64,000 bases of DNA from Nereocystis luetkeana (lineage: Eukaryota; Sar; Phaeophyceae; Laminariales; Laminariaceae): contig JARUPZ010000005.1 in the NCBI GenBank assembly GCA_031213475.1, positions 12,719,260 through 12,783,259 of the forward strand, read 5' to 3'. The notes under the pieces were generated by a model. The model saw nothing but the letters and a program-made list of their open reading frames with translations, was not told where the DNA came from and did not search any database. The position numbers were made by a program, and so were the translations under genes. This document shows, piece by piece, positions 12,187-25,800 of the stretch. Each line of letters opens with the position of its first letter. Positions within the stretch are counted from its first letter, which is position 1.

Positions 12187-12360
12187 TTTACCGTCCCGTT
12201 CAGCCGAGGGAAAAAAATTACCGTCCAGCCCCGTCCAAGAAAAATGAATTACCGTCCCGTCCCGCCAACTTTGTTTTTCTTCATTTTCCCGTCCCGTCGT
12301 CAGTTTGTTTCCCGCCGAACAAGAATAATCTGTCCCGTCCCGTCCTGCCACGATTCAAAG
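12187..12360. repeat. Degenerate relative of the 32-bp minisatellite
   Basis: TTACCGTCC starts recur at 12188, 12218 and 12249 (spacing 30-31 bp) with the same CCGTCCCG core as 1487-1710, same orientation. Confidence 0.75.
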
Positions 12361-12557
12361 TCACTGTGATAAGCCTTGCTATTTATGTTTGAAGACAGCG
12401 TCAGCTATTTCAATGTGAGCGCAGCAGTACACCTATAGTACACCTATAGTACAAGCAGTAAGTACGTAGCAACACAAGTTTGGGTGAGACAACACAGTGC
12501 CGGCAGGTGATCAATTTAACACGAAGAATACGAGGAATTGGGAAGGACCATCGACCG

Positions 12558-12640
12558 GGGCAGGAGGCCTCATCCAATCCAATACTCACATTGAATTGTC
12601 AGCGGCAGCGTAAAATAGTGCAGTAGGGAAATCGTCACCC
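12558..12640. repeat. Dispersed repeat, copy 1
   Basis: GGCAGGAGGCC, then ATCCAATCCAATACTCA and GCGGCAGCGTAAAATA recur in the same order at 12908-12985 with scattered substitutions. The 12641-12907 interval between the copies has no recognised feature. Confidence 0.6.
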
Positions 12641-12907
12641 AATCAGATGAACTCAAATTTGTCACAAAATGAGGCGTGGCGATTTGGTGGGATCAACGAA
12701 GAAGAAGAACGCTCGAGTCGAGCACCTTGTTTGAGGATACCTCTCCCGTCGGAACACGGTAGTAGGCGCCGGGAAAATGTAGACCTTCCCGCCCAACACG
12801 CAGGCTGCGTAGTCTTGTTGTACAAGATCGTTTCAATCCCAGGGATTGTCACCGCGCTAAGAATGCACTAGCACGGAGTTAATCTCGGGCTATGCCGCCC
12901 TGCTTCG

Positions 12908-12985
12908 TGGCAGGAGGCCAATCTAATCCAATGCTCATATTGAATGATTAGCGGCTGGATAAAATAATACTGTGGAAATACTTTC
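12908..12985. repeat. Dispersed repeat, copy 2
   Basis: Partner of 12558-12640, about 350 bp downstream in the same orientation. Confidence 0.6.
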
Positions 12986-13177
12986 CATTTTACCGTTCTG
13001 TGCCCATCAGGTAGCTATTGTCTTGTCTACGTCTCCAGCCTCTAAGCCCTGGATCCCCTTTATCCCCTCTCACATCTGCTTCATTCCGCCCTGAAAGTCT
13101 TCAGTCGTTTTTTTTGCCTCGTCTTCCCGTATCCCTTTCTTCTCTTACCATCTTTTCCGTGTATTACATTACTTGCT

Positions 13178-13372
13178 GTGGTCTTGACCAAGTACTCCCA
13201 TCCTTCTGGTTTCCTATATGCTTCATTGTCCGGCGCTTTGCGCTTGGTGCAAGCGTTGCCTGTCTGGTCGGTGAAAATCCGACGGTCTCCGTCACGGCAT
13301 TATAGGGATTCTATGGTCTTTGGTCATACGACTACTACGGCCATGCGTGATAATGAGTACCAGGTACACACT
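13178..13372 (-). repeat. G-run dispersed repeat, copy 1
   Basis: On the minus strand it contains GGCCGTAGTAGTCGTATGACC, then GGAGAC, TCGGATTTTCACCGACCAG and GCACCAAGCGC in the same order as copies at 20770, 41165 and 43018. This copy lacks the G-run end; a TACCAGGTA motif sits at that side. Confidence 0.65.
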
Positions 13373-15374
13373 TTTTTCAATAGAATGTGTAATCCATGCC
13401 TGTCGTATCCAGTACGATGACACCGCAGCTTCTCAGTGACGTGGTCTTCTGACATCAGACCTTGCACCTCGCTAGTATGAATAGACGTGGAAACAAATCG
13501 CGTCGGGACATCCGATACCTGATTCAGGTGCCACCTCACCTCCCGCCAAAAACAATATTTTATGGGCAACGCAGCAGCAACATCAGCACAGCAACTCATC
13601 CCTCGAACAACTCGTCGTATTTGGAACCATATCACAAAGCAACACGTGAATCTATATACGATCAACGTAGTGTTGCTGTGTGCAGTATTTGTGCCAGGTA
13701 CATGCCGTAGATATCAGTCACGTTTAAGACTATCATTAATCCTGAATATCAAACCCCTCAAGTCAGGCTATCGTAGCAGTATCAAGCTCATGTTGCTCTC
13801 CTTTATTCGGGCCATGCACTACAAAATAACGGTATCGACTTTTGTTTCGACTGCATACGATATTCCCTAGGCTTATCCAGGGTTAAGGATTAAAAGCGCG
13901 TCCCACCGAATGGCGCGACGAAAAATCTTAAAGACCTATGAAACATTGCCAATTTACGGTACACAACATGAAAACCAGGTAATCAGGGTACATCAAACCC
14001 AAGCTGGATAACGTTTTTTGTCCCGGTACGGGTGTGTTCACGGCACGTCGAAGCCATCGCCATCTACGCGATTCGACGGTAGTATTGTGTTCTGGTGTTG
14101 TGCTTCCAGTATTTGTACCCTTCAGACTCGCGAGGACTCGGTCAATTCAGTCCCTATTACCCGTGAGACTCACGGGGACCTTGTCGTTTCAGTACTTTGA
14201 CGAACTCTTGAACTTGGCACTTCAAAATGGCTGGTATTCGCATGTCATCGACTGAGTCCCGATGACTGGGCAATGGAAGTCTGCCGACCTTTATGTTTGC
14301 AGTGTGTAGTTTTCGTGTCGCAGCTGTAAATTTCCACTCCTATCCAAAATGCACCTGACCCCTGCAGTATAGGGTTATTGTATCACTGCTGGTTTTTTTT
14401 TGGCTTCTACCTCCAATGCATATGCTGTTATTGTTTCTGGCCGACGGCTTTGCGAACGTATCGTTCCTCCTTTTTGGCTTCTCTCCGAACCCGACCAACA
14501 CCTCAAATTTCCATACTCCAGTCCAACCTTGTATTGAATGGTAACACCTAGAGAACAGGAGGGCAACGCTTGCCCTGCTATACAATCTGCATGTTAGTCT
14601 CCAAAAACTCGGATATGGACACGATATCTAAATGTATCGAATCCGGCCCTTACATGGTATTTCTTTGTACAAAAGAGATGTGCTTTTTTCCGGAATAATT
14701 CACTTTCCTCGTTTGGCCGCGGGTATGTTTTCGCACTTTAGGCTGCGTGGCATGCAGAGAGCCTGCGTGTACACCTCGTCACAAATACGAGCCCACCCAA
14801 GGTCCGTGGCGCGTGCTCTCTGGGCCTTCGAAGTTGCAAGTCCTGGCAAATAACTACGGGGAGACATTCCGATCTAATAGAGCCAAGCAGGACAAGGGAG
14901 ACACGTGTTGAATTGGTGTCATGGAAATGCGCACGCGTTTTCGTTGTGTTTGTAATCAGTGGTCGGTAGCACTGTTCTATGTACTTCGTGTGTAGAAGCA
15001 TGCCTTACTGACATTTCCTTGAACAATTGGTCATTTCTATCGACAGAGGCATGTACTTACACACGTTGCCGCACCTAGCTCGATCAGCTGCGAACAACTT
15101 TCTTCCCCACCAGGACGAAAACATGTATTTCGTGTGTGTGCATCGACAGAGCCCGCGGGGGCTGGATTTTGTGAGGTGTGCGTCGAGCGAGGGGGTGAAA
15201 TGTAGACCAAAAAAATGTTGAATTACACACATCCGCACACACATATACAGAAAAAACTCTAAACAAGACACCCCACCCTCGTATTCGAGCCGCTACGAAG
15301 AGGCTTTATTTTTGGGTTACAAAGAAAGAAAAAAAGATCGCTTCGCTCGCGCGCCTCATTGTTATGTAGCTGTC

Positions 15375-15406
<32 letters not shown>

Positions 15407-16732
15407 CTGGTATATACTATCATTACTGCTATCGCGCAGAATTAAAAATGGACTGGGACGACTTGGCAAAGTCTACGCGGAAGGGGGGGGCACACAATGT
15501 CGAGGAGGCCCACGGCATTCACCGTGATGTTTACCATTGAGAGACCCACGGACAGAGCGACATCGAAAGTGTGCTCCCCATTTGGGCGTTGTAATGTTAA
15601 AGCCGTGGCGTAACCGTGGGTTTAACCCCCGGACTTACCATGGTGTGTTCCGAGATAAACCCGTAGCCTCGACAATTCGTACGGCTGGCCCCCCTCCCAC
15701 CCACCGCCCTTTCCCCTTGTCACCACTCGCTGCGTCCTCTGTCGCGTGGCGTACCCAGCTTATCTCAGACTTTGTATGCGTGCTAACTCATTATGAAAAA
15801 TAGGCAACCGCTTGGACGACCCCCTTGTATCACTTCGCACCACTCTTAGCTGCCGAGGGCCACAAGACCGCCTGTACTCCGAACACCAAAGGGAAATCGT
15901 TCGTGGATAATTCCGGTCGTCCGAAAGACGTGGAGGTCATCGGACCCAGACATAGCGTCCATCCCTGTTATGGGTGGCCTGATCCCGGGTTCTCCCTACC
16001 ACCGTTCGTCCTGAACATCACCGGGCGGGTCAGCCGTTCAGTGTTCGTACGCTGCAAGGTCCCTACGATGAAAAGTCGGGTTTTGTGGAAAGTTGTGCCG
16101 ACGATATCATAATGTGCCGTTGACGTCGTAGGGTTTAGAAAATAAGTAATCGGTGCGTTCGCCGGAGGACAATGGTCCGTACACGGGACTTGCGGTGTGT
16201 TCAGAAGTTTGCGAAGTGCTCCAGGCCGAGCGTTCACGTGACACACTCGCGCAGCAGGGTCGCCTGTCACGTCGGCCTACTGCACGCGCACTTAGTCGTG
16301 GTCACAGTGGTCGCTAAGCAGTGCATTTCAATTCTTTTATGTAGCATGTCCGCGTGCCCAGCAAAGTTGGGGTTATGCAGGCCGTTCTCTGCCGCGGTAC
16401 TTGCTACATATCATGCATAAAACCAACTGTTGTTTCTTAGTATTTACCCGTACTAAACGATATGTACTCTGGGGCGCCAATGAAACTGTAGAATGATACG
16501 TACGTTCGCTCGTGGACCTTTCCGCCCCCTTCGCGTCCCTGGTTCTGTGTACCATCCGCAACACGTGCAATGTCTGATGCGACACAATCAATCGCTGGCG
16601 CTCTCGCGAACACCCACGGCCGCACGACATTGGGCGCCCCTCTTGGAATTGCCGCTCTTACTGCTGTTCGCACCGGTCCGTGCATATGTTCGTCGCCGCA
16701 CCGCTTGGCTAGAGCACTATCATACCAGCGAT
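13373..16732. other. Unassigned sequence upstream of the MFS gene
   Basis: Open frames are short and unlike known families. An (AT)n run lies at 15378-15402. The region would include the MFS promoter, but no motif stands out. Confidence 0.4.
15378..15402. repeat. (AT)n microsatellite
   Basis: Uninterrupted alternating A/T of about 25 bp, followed at once by GTACCTGGTATATA, one of many TACCAGGTA-type motifs in the window. Confidence 0.9.
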
Positions 16733-16871
16733 ATGGCGGGGTTCCCTTACCTGCCTATGGTGGCGATCATGATGACACTGGTTACCGACATGGTCCTCCA
16801 GATGAGCGTAGTATCCTACTCGGGTTTCATGGTGGAGCACCTGGGGGTTGTGGACGACAAGAACAAAGCAG
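16733..16871 (+). CDS. MFS exon 1 (helix 1)
   Basis: Encodes [17 protein letters not shown], a span, and [16 protein letters not shown]. It ends AAAGCAG before a GTGAGG donor (phase 1). Confidence 0.85.
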
Positions 16872-19800
16872 GTGAGGGGCTTGATCAGCAACCTGTTAAT
16901 ATATTATGTGTGTTCGTCTCGGGGCTATTGCCCGTCATCTGTTAACACCTTGTTCATTTCCCTTACTTCAGTGCAATATGGATCCTAGTTGAATTGCGGG
17001 TAGCGTTCCGGTGAAGCGGATGCCGCCTCAGGGGGGTGCTACGTCGACGTTTTCCATATCTTGTTTATCGACGAGTATACCTATTTTGCGCAGTTAGATA
17101 TGTAAAATAGGTTAGTTACGTTGCGGGTGCCCGTAGCCAATGCCGCACAGCGTACATAAACAATCACACATACTAGTGAGGGCGCCAGCTTTGGGAAAAA
17201 CAGTATAGTGTCCGCCTACGCCGCCTGGCGTGCCTTCGTGCGATGTGTTTTGGACCTCGTTCCAGAGCGTGGCATGGTCGAATTTCACGGTGGTCACCAA
17301 TGTTCAGTCAGTCCTATGATCACCGTACGGGCTGGTGTAGTTGCGGAGGAGTCGAAGTGGAGAGATGGTGGAGAAGTCGCCGAGAAGAGGTCGCGAGGCC
17401 ATTCTTCGTTGTAGCCGTCGTTACGGCCGACGTGAGCCGAGCAGAGTTCTCTCTCATACTCTCCAAAAATTCCTAGACCTAGTCTGACTCGAAGGGGAGA
17501 CTCAAGTCTCCCCAGAGGCTTGCGCCGGAATAATCTCCCGATAGCAATGTCCCGGGAACGGGTCAATACCGTCGATGATGTGAGACTGCTCGTCATCCAT
17601 GACCTGCCGTTGCTTAACCGGTGGCGTATCCTCTCGCGCGTGTGTGTTGCGAACTCTACGATATGTACCTCCGACTCTTTTTCCCACACACACACAGTGA
17701 CTGATTTGAGGCGACGGTGCTGAGATCTTCATATATAGAAATATGGGAGATTTAGGTCACTGAGAGTCAGCGCCAGGGGTGTCTTCATGGGGAGCGTTAG
17801 CCTACTCGCACACAGCGCTGGGACTGTTTAGTAAATGAGCTGCCATCTGTGGCGCTGAGCACGATTACCTGGCACTGTGAGACTGGTGACTGAACGTAGT
17901 GTTCTCGATAGCCTGTTCCACAATTTTGTTAGATACTCGTGTGTACGGTCGACGTCCCACCGCTTGCGCAGTTTGACGCCGTCTTAGCTACAGCCCGGCG
18001 ACGGCACTGGGGCGCTGGTTCAAAGACATACCGTGAAAAAAAACGAGAGCACACTGAGCTGGACTACGGGTTCCCGTACAACGTGCAATATCCTATCAGT
18101 TAGTTTATAGTTGCGCCTATACGCAGTACAGTAGCTCCTGGCTAAGGGAGGTCAATACATAACACATAAACATGCTTTGGAGAAACATTGAAGTACAACC
18201 AGCCCCATGGCCTAGGTATCCACCCAGCGAAGAAACCTGAAATAACACGAGCAACTAGTAATATTCCGGCGATGGTGCGCACCTCATGTCGATTGTCAGC
18301 TAAGGAGCCGCCTTCCCCCTATGAATAATAAGGCACATGTCCGGGTCCCTTTCACCTGAAAACCTACCCTGTTTGTATTGGTGTGACCTACCTTGTTTAT
18401 ATTGGTATGATACAAGGTACCTGGTAAGTTTTGTTGCCGTACTATGTATAACCTCCGCACAAGGTAGATTATATTTGCAGTAGTTGCATTGGGAATCGGA
18501 CTAATCTTTTGATGTGTTGCATATTCGAGTCGATCGCCATGTCAGATATAATAATGGAGAAGCTGAAACGAGGAGCCTCCCACAGTTCAGGTGCCACTTC
18601 TGCCGTGTAGCAACGTGTCACATACTACTCACCGGATTGGGGGACCCCGCGTTCGGTGTGGAACGAACGTTTTCCGCTCGTTTTGGTGCAAATGACTTTG
18701 GGGTGTACCGTATACGATATGTCCTGAGGCGTTCTACGATAGAGGTTCACCCTGAATTTTCCGAGGATCCTCAATCGAGGACCTCCACACCTGACCCGAA
18801 AACTGACTTCAGCAAAAAAAACAAATTGCATCCCGATGAATGATCCCATTGCCCAGGTATACGGAAGAGTCATTGTTTTAAACAGCATTGGCATCCCGGC
18901 GATTTTGGGTTAAGGAACCCTTTCATTCAGAAAAAGCATACCGGAAAGCTTCTATCTCTATCGTAGAATGCGTCTCACTGCAGTTTCGAATGATAAGCGT
19001 GTTCGTCAGTGGCCTTCCACCTATCACAATAGTATTGTTTGGCGTTGATTATGTCCTCCACTTTTTGGTATTCCTCTCTCCTCGCCCCTTTCCGATATAG
19101 GTTCAAAAACCGCACAGGAAAGGGAATCCTACGCAAGCTTTCTTCTTCCCATTCCAGCTTGAATAGTATGTGCTTGCTCATTGTCCTCCGTTGTTCTTGA
19201 GCAGATTTCTTACTGTCGCAACTTTGAAAACAGACGTATTTCGTGCAAAAACGGCCCCATTACGACCGTTGCAGCATATTGACTGATAGCACCACATTTC
19301 GATCCCCATTAATAGCCAGCACGAGGGCGCATGCACCTCTCACCTTTATGATGACGAAAACATCCCAGCGAACTGAAATTGTACGTACATCCACCCGAAA
19401 TTTCCAGGATACTACGCGGGCTTTCTTTCGACCGCGTTCATGCTTGGCCGACTGTTCTCCTCGCACTCCTGGGGTCTGGTATCCGACAGTCACGGCTGTC
19501 GTTTTGTCATGTCTTTCGGGCTCTGCGCGACCGCGACACTGTCCGTAGCCTTCGGATTTTCACCAACGTTCGCGTGGGCCGTCGGTATCAGGTGAGGAAT
19601 ACCTGTGATACTGCAGCGGTGTGTGAGTGTTGTTCACCACCTATTTCCATTTTTTTCTGTATGGCCGGTAAGTGCGCGCGGTACAAAAACAGATGTATCT
19701 TGCATCCTTCGTTTGCTCCCTCGATGCCCCTCGATAGCGACCAAAACAATGTTATGGCTGCCGCCATCAACCATCAACGAGCAGCGTGACAATACCCAGG

Positions 19801-22800
19801 AGTACAAGGGTAGGCTCGTGTTATTGCATGCACCGTGTACTCTCCGTATCGGTCACTTCGAGCGTGGAATCGATGGATAAAATTCCGTTTGGACGACGAG
19901 TTGAACCTTCATCCAGAAAGGCAAGCCGGGCCAGTGGACCAAGAACGCCGGCACGTATGGCGTAATCTAACCCGCACGGCGCATCGCTACGAGGGCGGTC
20001 ATTGCCACCGTGGCCGGTGCCTATTAGGCACATCCTACTTGAGATGACCATATTTTATGCGAACTATATGTGGGAGCCTGTCTCCATTGACGTGGTGTTG
20101 CCAATAAAAGGCTGTCAATGATGTGCTATGGTACCGGTCTCAGCGTTTTTTTGTGGGGCCCTTAAACGTGAAAAAAAGTGGGCATCTTTCTTCAACCGCT
20201 GTTATTCAAGTGTACTTGAAAAAAAACGAAACCCAAATGAGGCTGACGATGTTATCAGGGCGTTTGCTAGTTGAGGAGCCCCGTCTTCCGTCCGCTAAAA
20301 ATCAATTGCCTCAAAAAGCCACCTCTGTGCGAGAGGGGCAGCAATTTTCTTGCGAACCATGTTTGATTGACGGTGCTGCTCGATTCAGGAATAACCCAAT
20401 GTTGATACAGCGGAGGTACCCGAGGATACACGAAACAAAGAGCAAACAAAGACACACGCCACCGCGTCAGAATCGAAAACAACCTACTCGTACGTGTAGC
20501 GTCGTGAGATGTTTTGTTCGAAATGAATACAAAACATTTTTTTTAAACGTAGTTCTAATTTGTTTTACTATACCCCCCCCTGTCCTTGGATTTTTGTTTG
20601 TTGTTTTTTCGCGGTTACCACGGCTGGCGGTCAAGTGAGATCATTTTTTGTGCGGGGAAAACCTTTACTCCGCCCAAGGGGGATGGTCGTATCACGTAGT
20701 GTGTAAATGGTGGGGCATCCACGAGGCAGTTACACAGTAAACTCATTGCTGTCTCTGGACGTAGCCACATCATAAATTAAATCAATTAATTGATGCTGTG
20801 ATCCATATGCAAGCAAACCCGCCTATCAAGCGGTTCTCAGCAGGATGTAACGCTCCGTTAATGCCACTCGCCCTACATATCACGGCACTTAGCGCTTGGT
20901 GCAAGCAATGTTTGCCTGGTCGATGAAAATCCGACGTGCTCCGTCTCGGCATTGTAGGTATGCGAGGGTATATGGTCATACGACTACGGCCACGCATGAT
21001 AACGTGTACACCCCCCCCCCCCCCCCCCCCCTGTCTTGAGACTTGAAACCAAAAAAGGCGTGGGGTTCGTCTATTTGCCGATATCCTGGTATTATCCGAT
21101 CATACGTTATCTTCGTTAATTTTAACCCCAGCGACAGATAGGACATGACCTGATTCATTGAGTTGAGAGGGCAGTACTTTTATGTTTCATTTTGTAGTCC
21201 AGTTTTGATTTGTGTAAAGGATCAAAGTTGTCAAGTGAGGATCTTGAGAAGAAACCGTGGTGCATTATTCTGCAGTCAAGCGCTCCGATATTAGGAACGT
21301 CAGGCTGATGTGGCACGCACGGCGCCGACTGCGCCATCCCTGCCCACACAAATGTCATCTTACGCGTCTGTCGTTGAAGCTGTGAGACGTCGAGCATCGA
21401 GATGTTATGGGTCGGGGCAAACCTAAACGAGGTATGTTTACTGCGTGCGCAAGACCTTTCCCGCCATGACAAAGGCATTGTTCTAATTGTGAGGAACGAG
21501 GATCGAGTAGTGTCTTGACCCTATCGAAATTGGTTAATGAGCCTATTCTGGGCACCTATGCACCGCCTCCAAAACACTCGTCCGGCGTGCTCGTAGCGTC
21601 GTCTCGAAAGGGGGCCTTGGCGGACTTCTGACGTCTTCAAGGTACAAACCATGCTCCTGTTGAATACCTGTGGCCTGTCAGGTGGAACCGTCTCAGCGTA
21701 CACAAGAGAGACGCCCTGCAAGTTGAGGGCTGTGCGTTGGTTGTGTCACACGTCTTGCGCGTACGACCCCGCGCTCGATAGCTGTGCACTCAACCCGCAA
21801 CATGACTGACCGCGAAACAAAACAACGTTGTTCTCGGCCGCTTTTGCTGTATGAATCTCTCACAGGTTTGTTCTCGGACTGCTGGTCGGCTCGATGGTGG
21901 CCGGCAGAAGCATTGTTACCGAGGTCTGCGGCAAGGAGCACGGCACCGTAGGCATGGGGGTGATTGCGTGTGAGTCTCGGGTGCCTCGGCGGTCTCGGTG
22001 TTGTGAATATACCGTTGCATATCTGTGTGCCGGCACACAGGCACATACAGCGAACATTTTACTGTGCAGTCCGACGGGGCCGTCCGCTAACGTATTGACT
22101 CGGTCACTGTGGTCGGGCCAGAGGAGAGGACGCTGGTTGATCGATCGATGCTTTCCCCTTATAGCTTGGCAATACCTTCAAAATGTGGCATGATACATTT
22201 CCATACTGCCGTGACTCGAAGGCATGTTTTAGGCCCAAGCACCCAGGGAGCGCCCTATATTTTCGTTGGAGATCGTTCTTCATTGTCCACGATGATCCAC
22301 TATGTGTTTACGCCGTTGGCTTTGTCACGCGCTCTATATGAAAAAAACCCAGTTCGTGAGTGACAGATGAAGTCCATCAAGTGCGGAAACCTCCTCAACA
22401 TGAGAGTCACTGACCGCGTAGCGACAGAAGCTGGGTCGATGAAGAATACCTCCAGAACGATACGAATACATTACTCTGGTGCTCAGGAAACCAATTCCAG
22501 AGCGGTGGCTGGTTTGTATTGTTCAACACGTTAGCGAACTTGAACCGCGTGCTACAGCAGGCGCATAGCACGACGTGGCCAAACAATATATGGCTGACAA
22601 AGACCCCGTGAGGGCACCCAAGCACTGCCCCGTCAGGTGTGGCTTGTCGAAGGAATCCCATTCCGAAGCCTTCATACAAAATGCCACTCTAAACGTAGCA
22701 ATAATTACCTCCTCGTACTCACAATAACCGCGAGGAGCTGACGCGTTCTACGATAGAGGTAGTACTTTTCCGCTCAAAGGTTTTCTAAATGACGGGGCCC

Positions 22801-25800
22801 CTTGACCCAAAACCGTGGGGATGTCCATCTTGCGTAGAAAAATGACCTGTTTGTGTACTTGGTCCATGGGACCATGGGGATGCAATTTGATTTTTGTGGA
22901 AGTCAGTTTTCGGGTGAGCAGTGGAGATCCTCAAGTTATTTAACTCAGAAAGTATAGAGTGAATCTTTATCGCAGAACGGCTCAGGTCCATAATTATACA
23001 TCCAGACTGGTGTTTGCTGTACACAAAAAAAGCCATTTGACACGCTCGATCAAAATTCAGCTGTTGAGTGATGTACACTAGTCGAAGCAATCCAGCTCAC
23101 CGGGCCAGTATCCGCATAAATATTGTCGTGCTACAGCCCCCGCTGTTGTGGCATGCGTCGTTTGGGTTTCCCCGGGATACATTTTTAGTTTTCCCTGGAA
23201 GAACTGTTGTTTTAGGCACGAGACACGAAATACTGTGTGAGGGCGAAGGCGTAGACTCAGACCACGCCGTACGTTTTCCAGGTGCAATTGCGGTTTCGAC
23301 GTCTAGACATGGATGGTACATTCGCCTTCCGTGGTAACCTCAGACTGCGATTTGTACCTAGGTGTGGTCAATCGATGGTGCGCGTGCGGCCTGCAATGCC
23401 ACAGTAGATGAAGCAGTACACCCGTCACCTCCGTCAATGCGTGCGAGATCTCGGCATATTTAGATTGTTTAAAGCGCCGACGTCTTCTGTAGTAGGTATC
23501 AAGTGCAGTTAACCCCGCGAGGTCCAGAACGTTATCGGTATCTCTCTTTCTAATTTCCTCGCATATTCCATAAAAACTGTGATTGAGGTAATTGGCCGAA
23601 TGTGAAGCAAAGCGATAAGAAGGACCTGGCCACGACAACATTAACCCCCCCCACCCCCTGTAAAGCCCCCTTCGACCGCATTCCCGTCACCACTTTTGCT
23701 GCTCTCTCTGGGTTATGGCGACACGCTACGACTACCAGTTGCCTTTTCGCTTGGACAGGTGCTTGGGCCTGGCATCGGGGGCATGTTACAGGAACCAGCG
23801 ATAAACCACCCCGGTACTTTCTCCGAGTCCGGATTATTCGGGAGGTAAACGCCGTTGTAGTACTGTGATCGGTTAAATTGTTTTCCAACGTACGACACTC
23901 TTCAATCTATGATATCGCAGGAGGAGGACATGGAGCCGATGCCGCTGTGCACTATACCTGCCTAACTGCTTTGATGCCAGCTTCTGATTATTATCAAAAA
24001 CCCATGTCGCGTTGTACTACTAGAGAGGGTACGGGTTTTCGCAACCAAAAGTATCTGCTCGACGTCAGACCCCTCACCCCATTCGGTTACAAACAGTGCA
24101 TACCAAGTATACTCGATGTATGTTCTGTCCTACGGTGATGACAAGTCGTGTTAGCACGAACACCAGCTGCCCTCAGTTGTTACTAAGGCTCTGCAAAGTA
24201 TACGCTATAGGTATATATAGTCTTCTTCCCCCTTGGCCTACTCAATCCGACCAGGGGAGTGTACCGGTACGTGGTACCTCGTGCCAGGTATCGGTACCTG
24301 GTATATGCGGGGCGCTGTCGTCTGTATAGGTATTGCTCGTGGTCCGCTGGCGAAGTCACTCTTACGGGGATTGCACGCCCATTACCGTGGATCAAGTCCC
24401 CCGCGGCCTTTTGAGGCCTGAGGAAACGATGGGTCTCTGTCGCGGAAATCGTGGACTCCATGTAATGGGAAATAAAATTTGTAGGAGATCCTAGGTAAGT
24501 AAGCAACAAACAGGATATAATGGACGCGGACGTGGCGGGTCGGACGTGATGCGCGCGACACATTGGAAGAAAGGAAAATTCAAGACGAGGCGAAATATTT
24601 GATGATAGAACGCGACTCCAAACAATGAGGTGGGCCAAAGAACGCGGCTAGGTGGGCGAGCGGTACGAGGAGCCGCTTGATTGAAGACCCGAGAAGACGA
24701 GGCGACAGTGGGCACACTCGACATAGGTACTCTGCCTGTCAACGGTAAGAGGGGGTATTGCCATGCCGAAGAGGTCATGGACGTCTGCGGGCAAAACCAG
24801 AGTTCCATTGTTCGGTTTCAGGAGACGAGACGGGGCGTGCAGGATGGGTTCACAGCGGCGGATTTTATTGTGTACTGCAGTGGAGCCAGCGGAAATGGCA
24901 CGGAGGCCAAGGGTCAATATGGGGTAGGGATGTGCATCAAGGAGTGGATATTGCAGGATCTCAAGATGGTTCGGCTGGTTGTGGAAGACACCAGTGCTCG
25001 ACTAAGAAATGTTCGACTAAACTTGAAGGGTAAATCGAGTGGGAGTTTTGCTGTCTTTGCATACGCTCCGACCGATGGACACAAATCAGTCAGTGAGAAA
25101 TATCTTTTTTGGGCCACACTAGGCAGTAAAGTTGCGGAAATGGGCAATGGAGAACACCTACTTGTCATGCTGGATGCTAACGCTCGCACTGGCGCCAGGG
25201 GGAAAGGTTGCGTTGATGACCAGATGCTGCGTGCATACGGGCGGGATACACCGAATGGTAACGAACGGCCCCTAGTGGCAGTTTCAGCAGAGAACCAATA
25301 TGGTCTTGTCAATGCGTTTTTTAGCGCACCCAAGGCCGGAATCCCTTTTACCTTTCAAAGTCGAAATCGTGGGTTTCGTTGCTACCGCCTGGATTTCATT
25401 CTCCCGCGGCAACATGGCAGACGACTGGTGCGAAGTGTCACTGTGCATCGACACTTCATCTATACTGAAGCCTGAATACGATCAGAACCTGGCCAGTCTA
25501 GCATTCGGTTGCTTAGGCGCTTTTACCTTTGGACAGCCGCACGCGAGGAACGAAGGGCAGACGGATGTTCGACCTGCAACAACAGGCGTAGAACCCCAAT
25601 TGCGGAGAGCTGTGACTGAGAGATTTCACATCCCTAACCCCAATTGCGGAGAGCTGTGACTGAGAGATTTCATGTCCCTAACCCCTGGTACGGATGTGGA
25701 TGGTATGACAATGGTGTTCGCCGAAGCGATGCTGTCAAATGCCACTAACATTGCCCCACGTGCAAGGCGCAGTAAAAGAACGGCGGAGTGGTGTGCTAGC

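Noticed and set aside
18514..18843. 109-codon frame in MFS intron 1
   Set aside because: No family resemblance, overlaps a dispersed repeat, and would interrupt the well-supported MFS exon chain.
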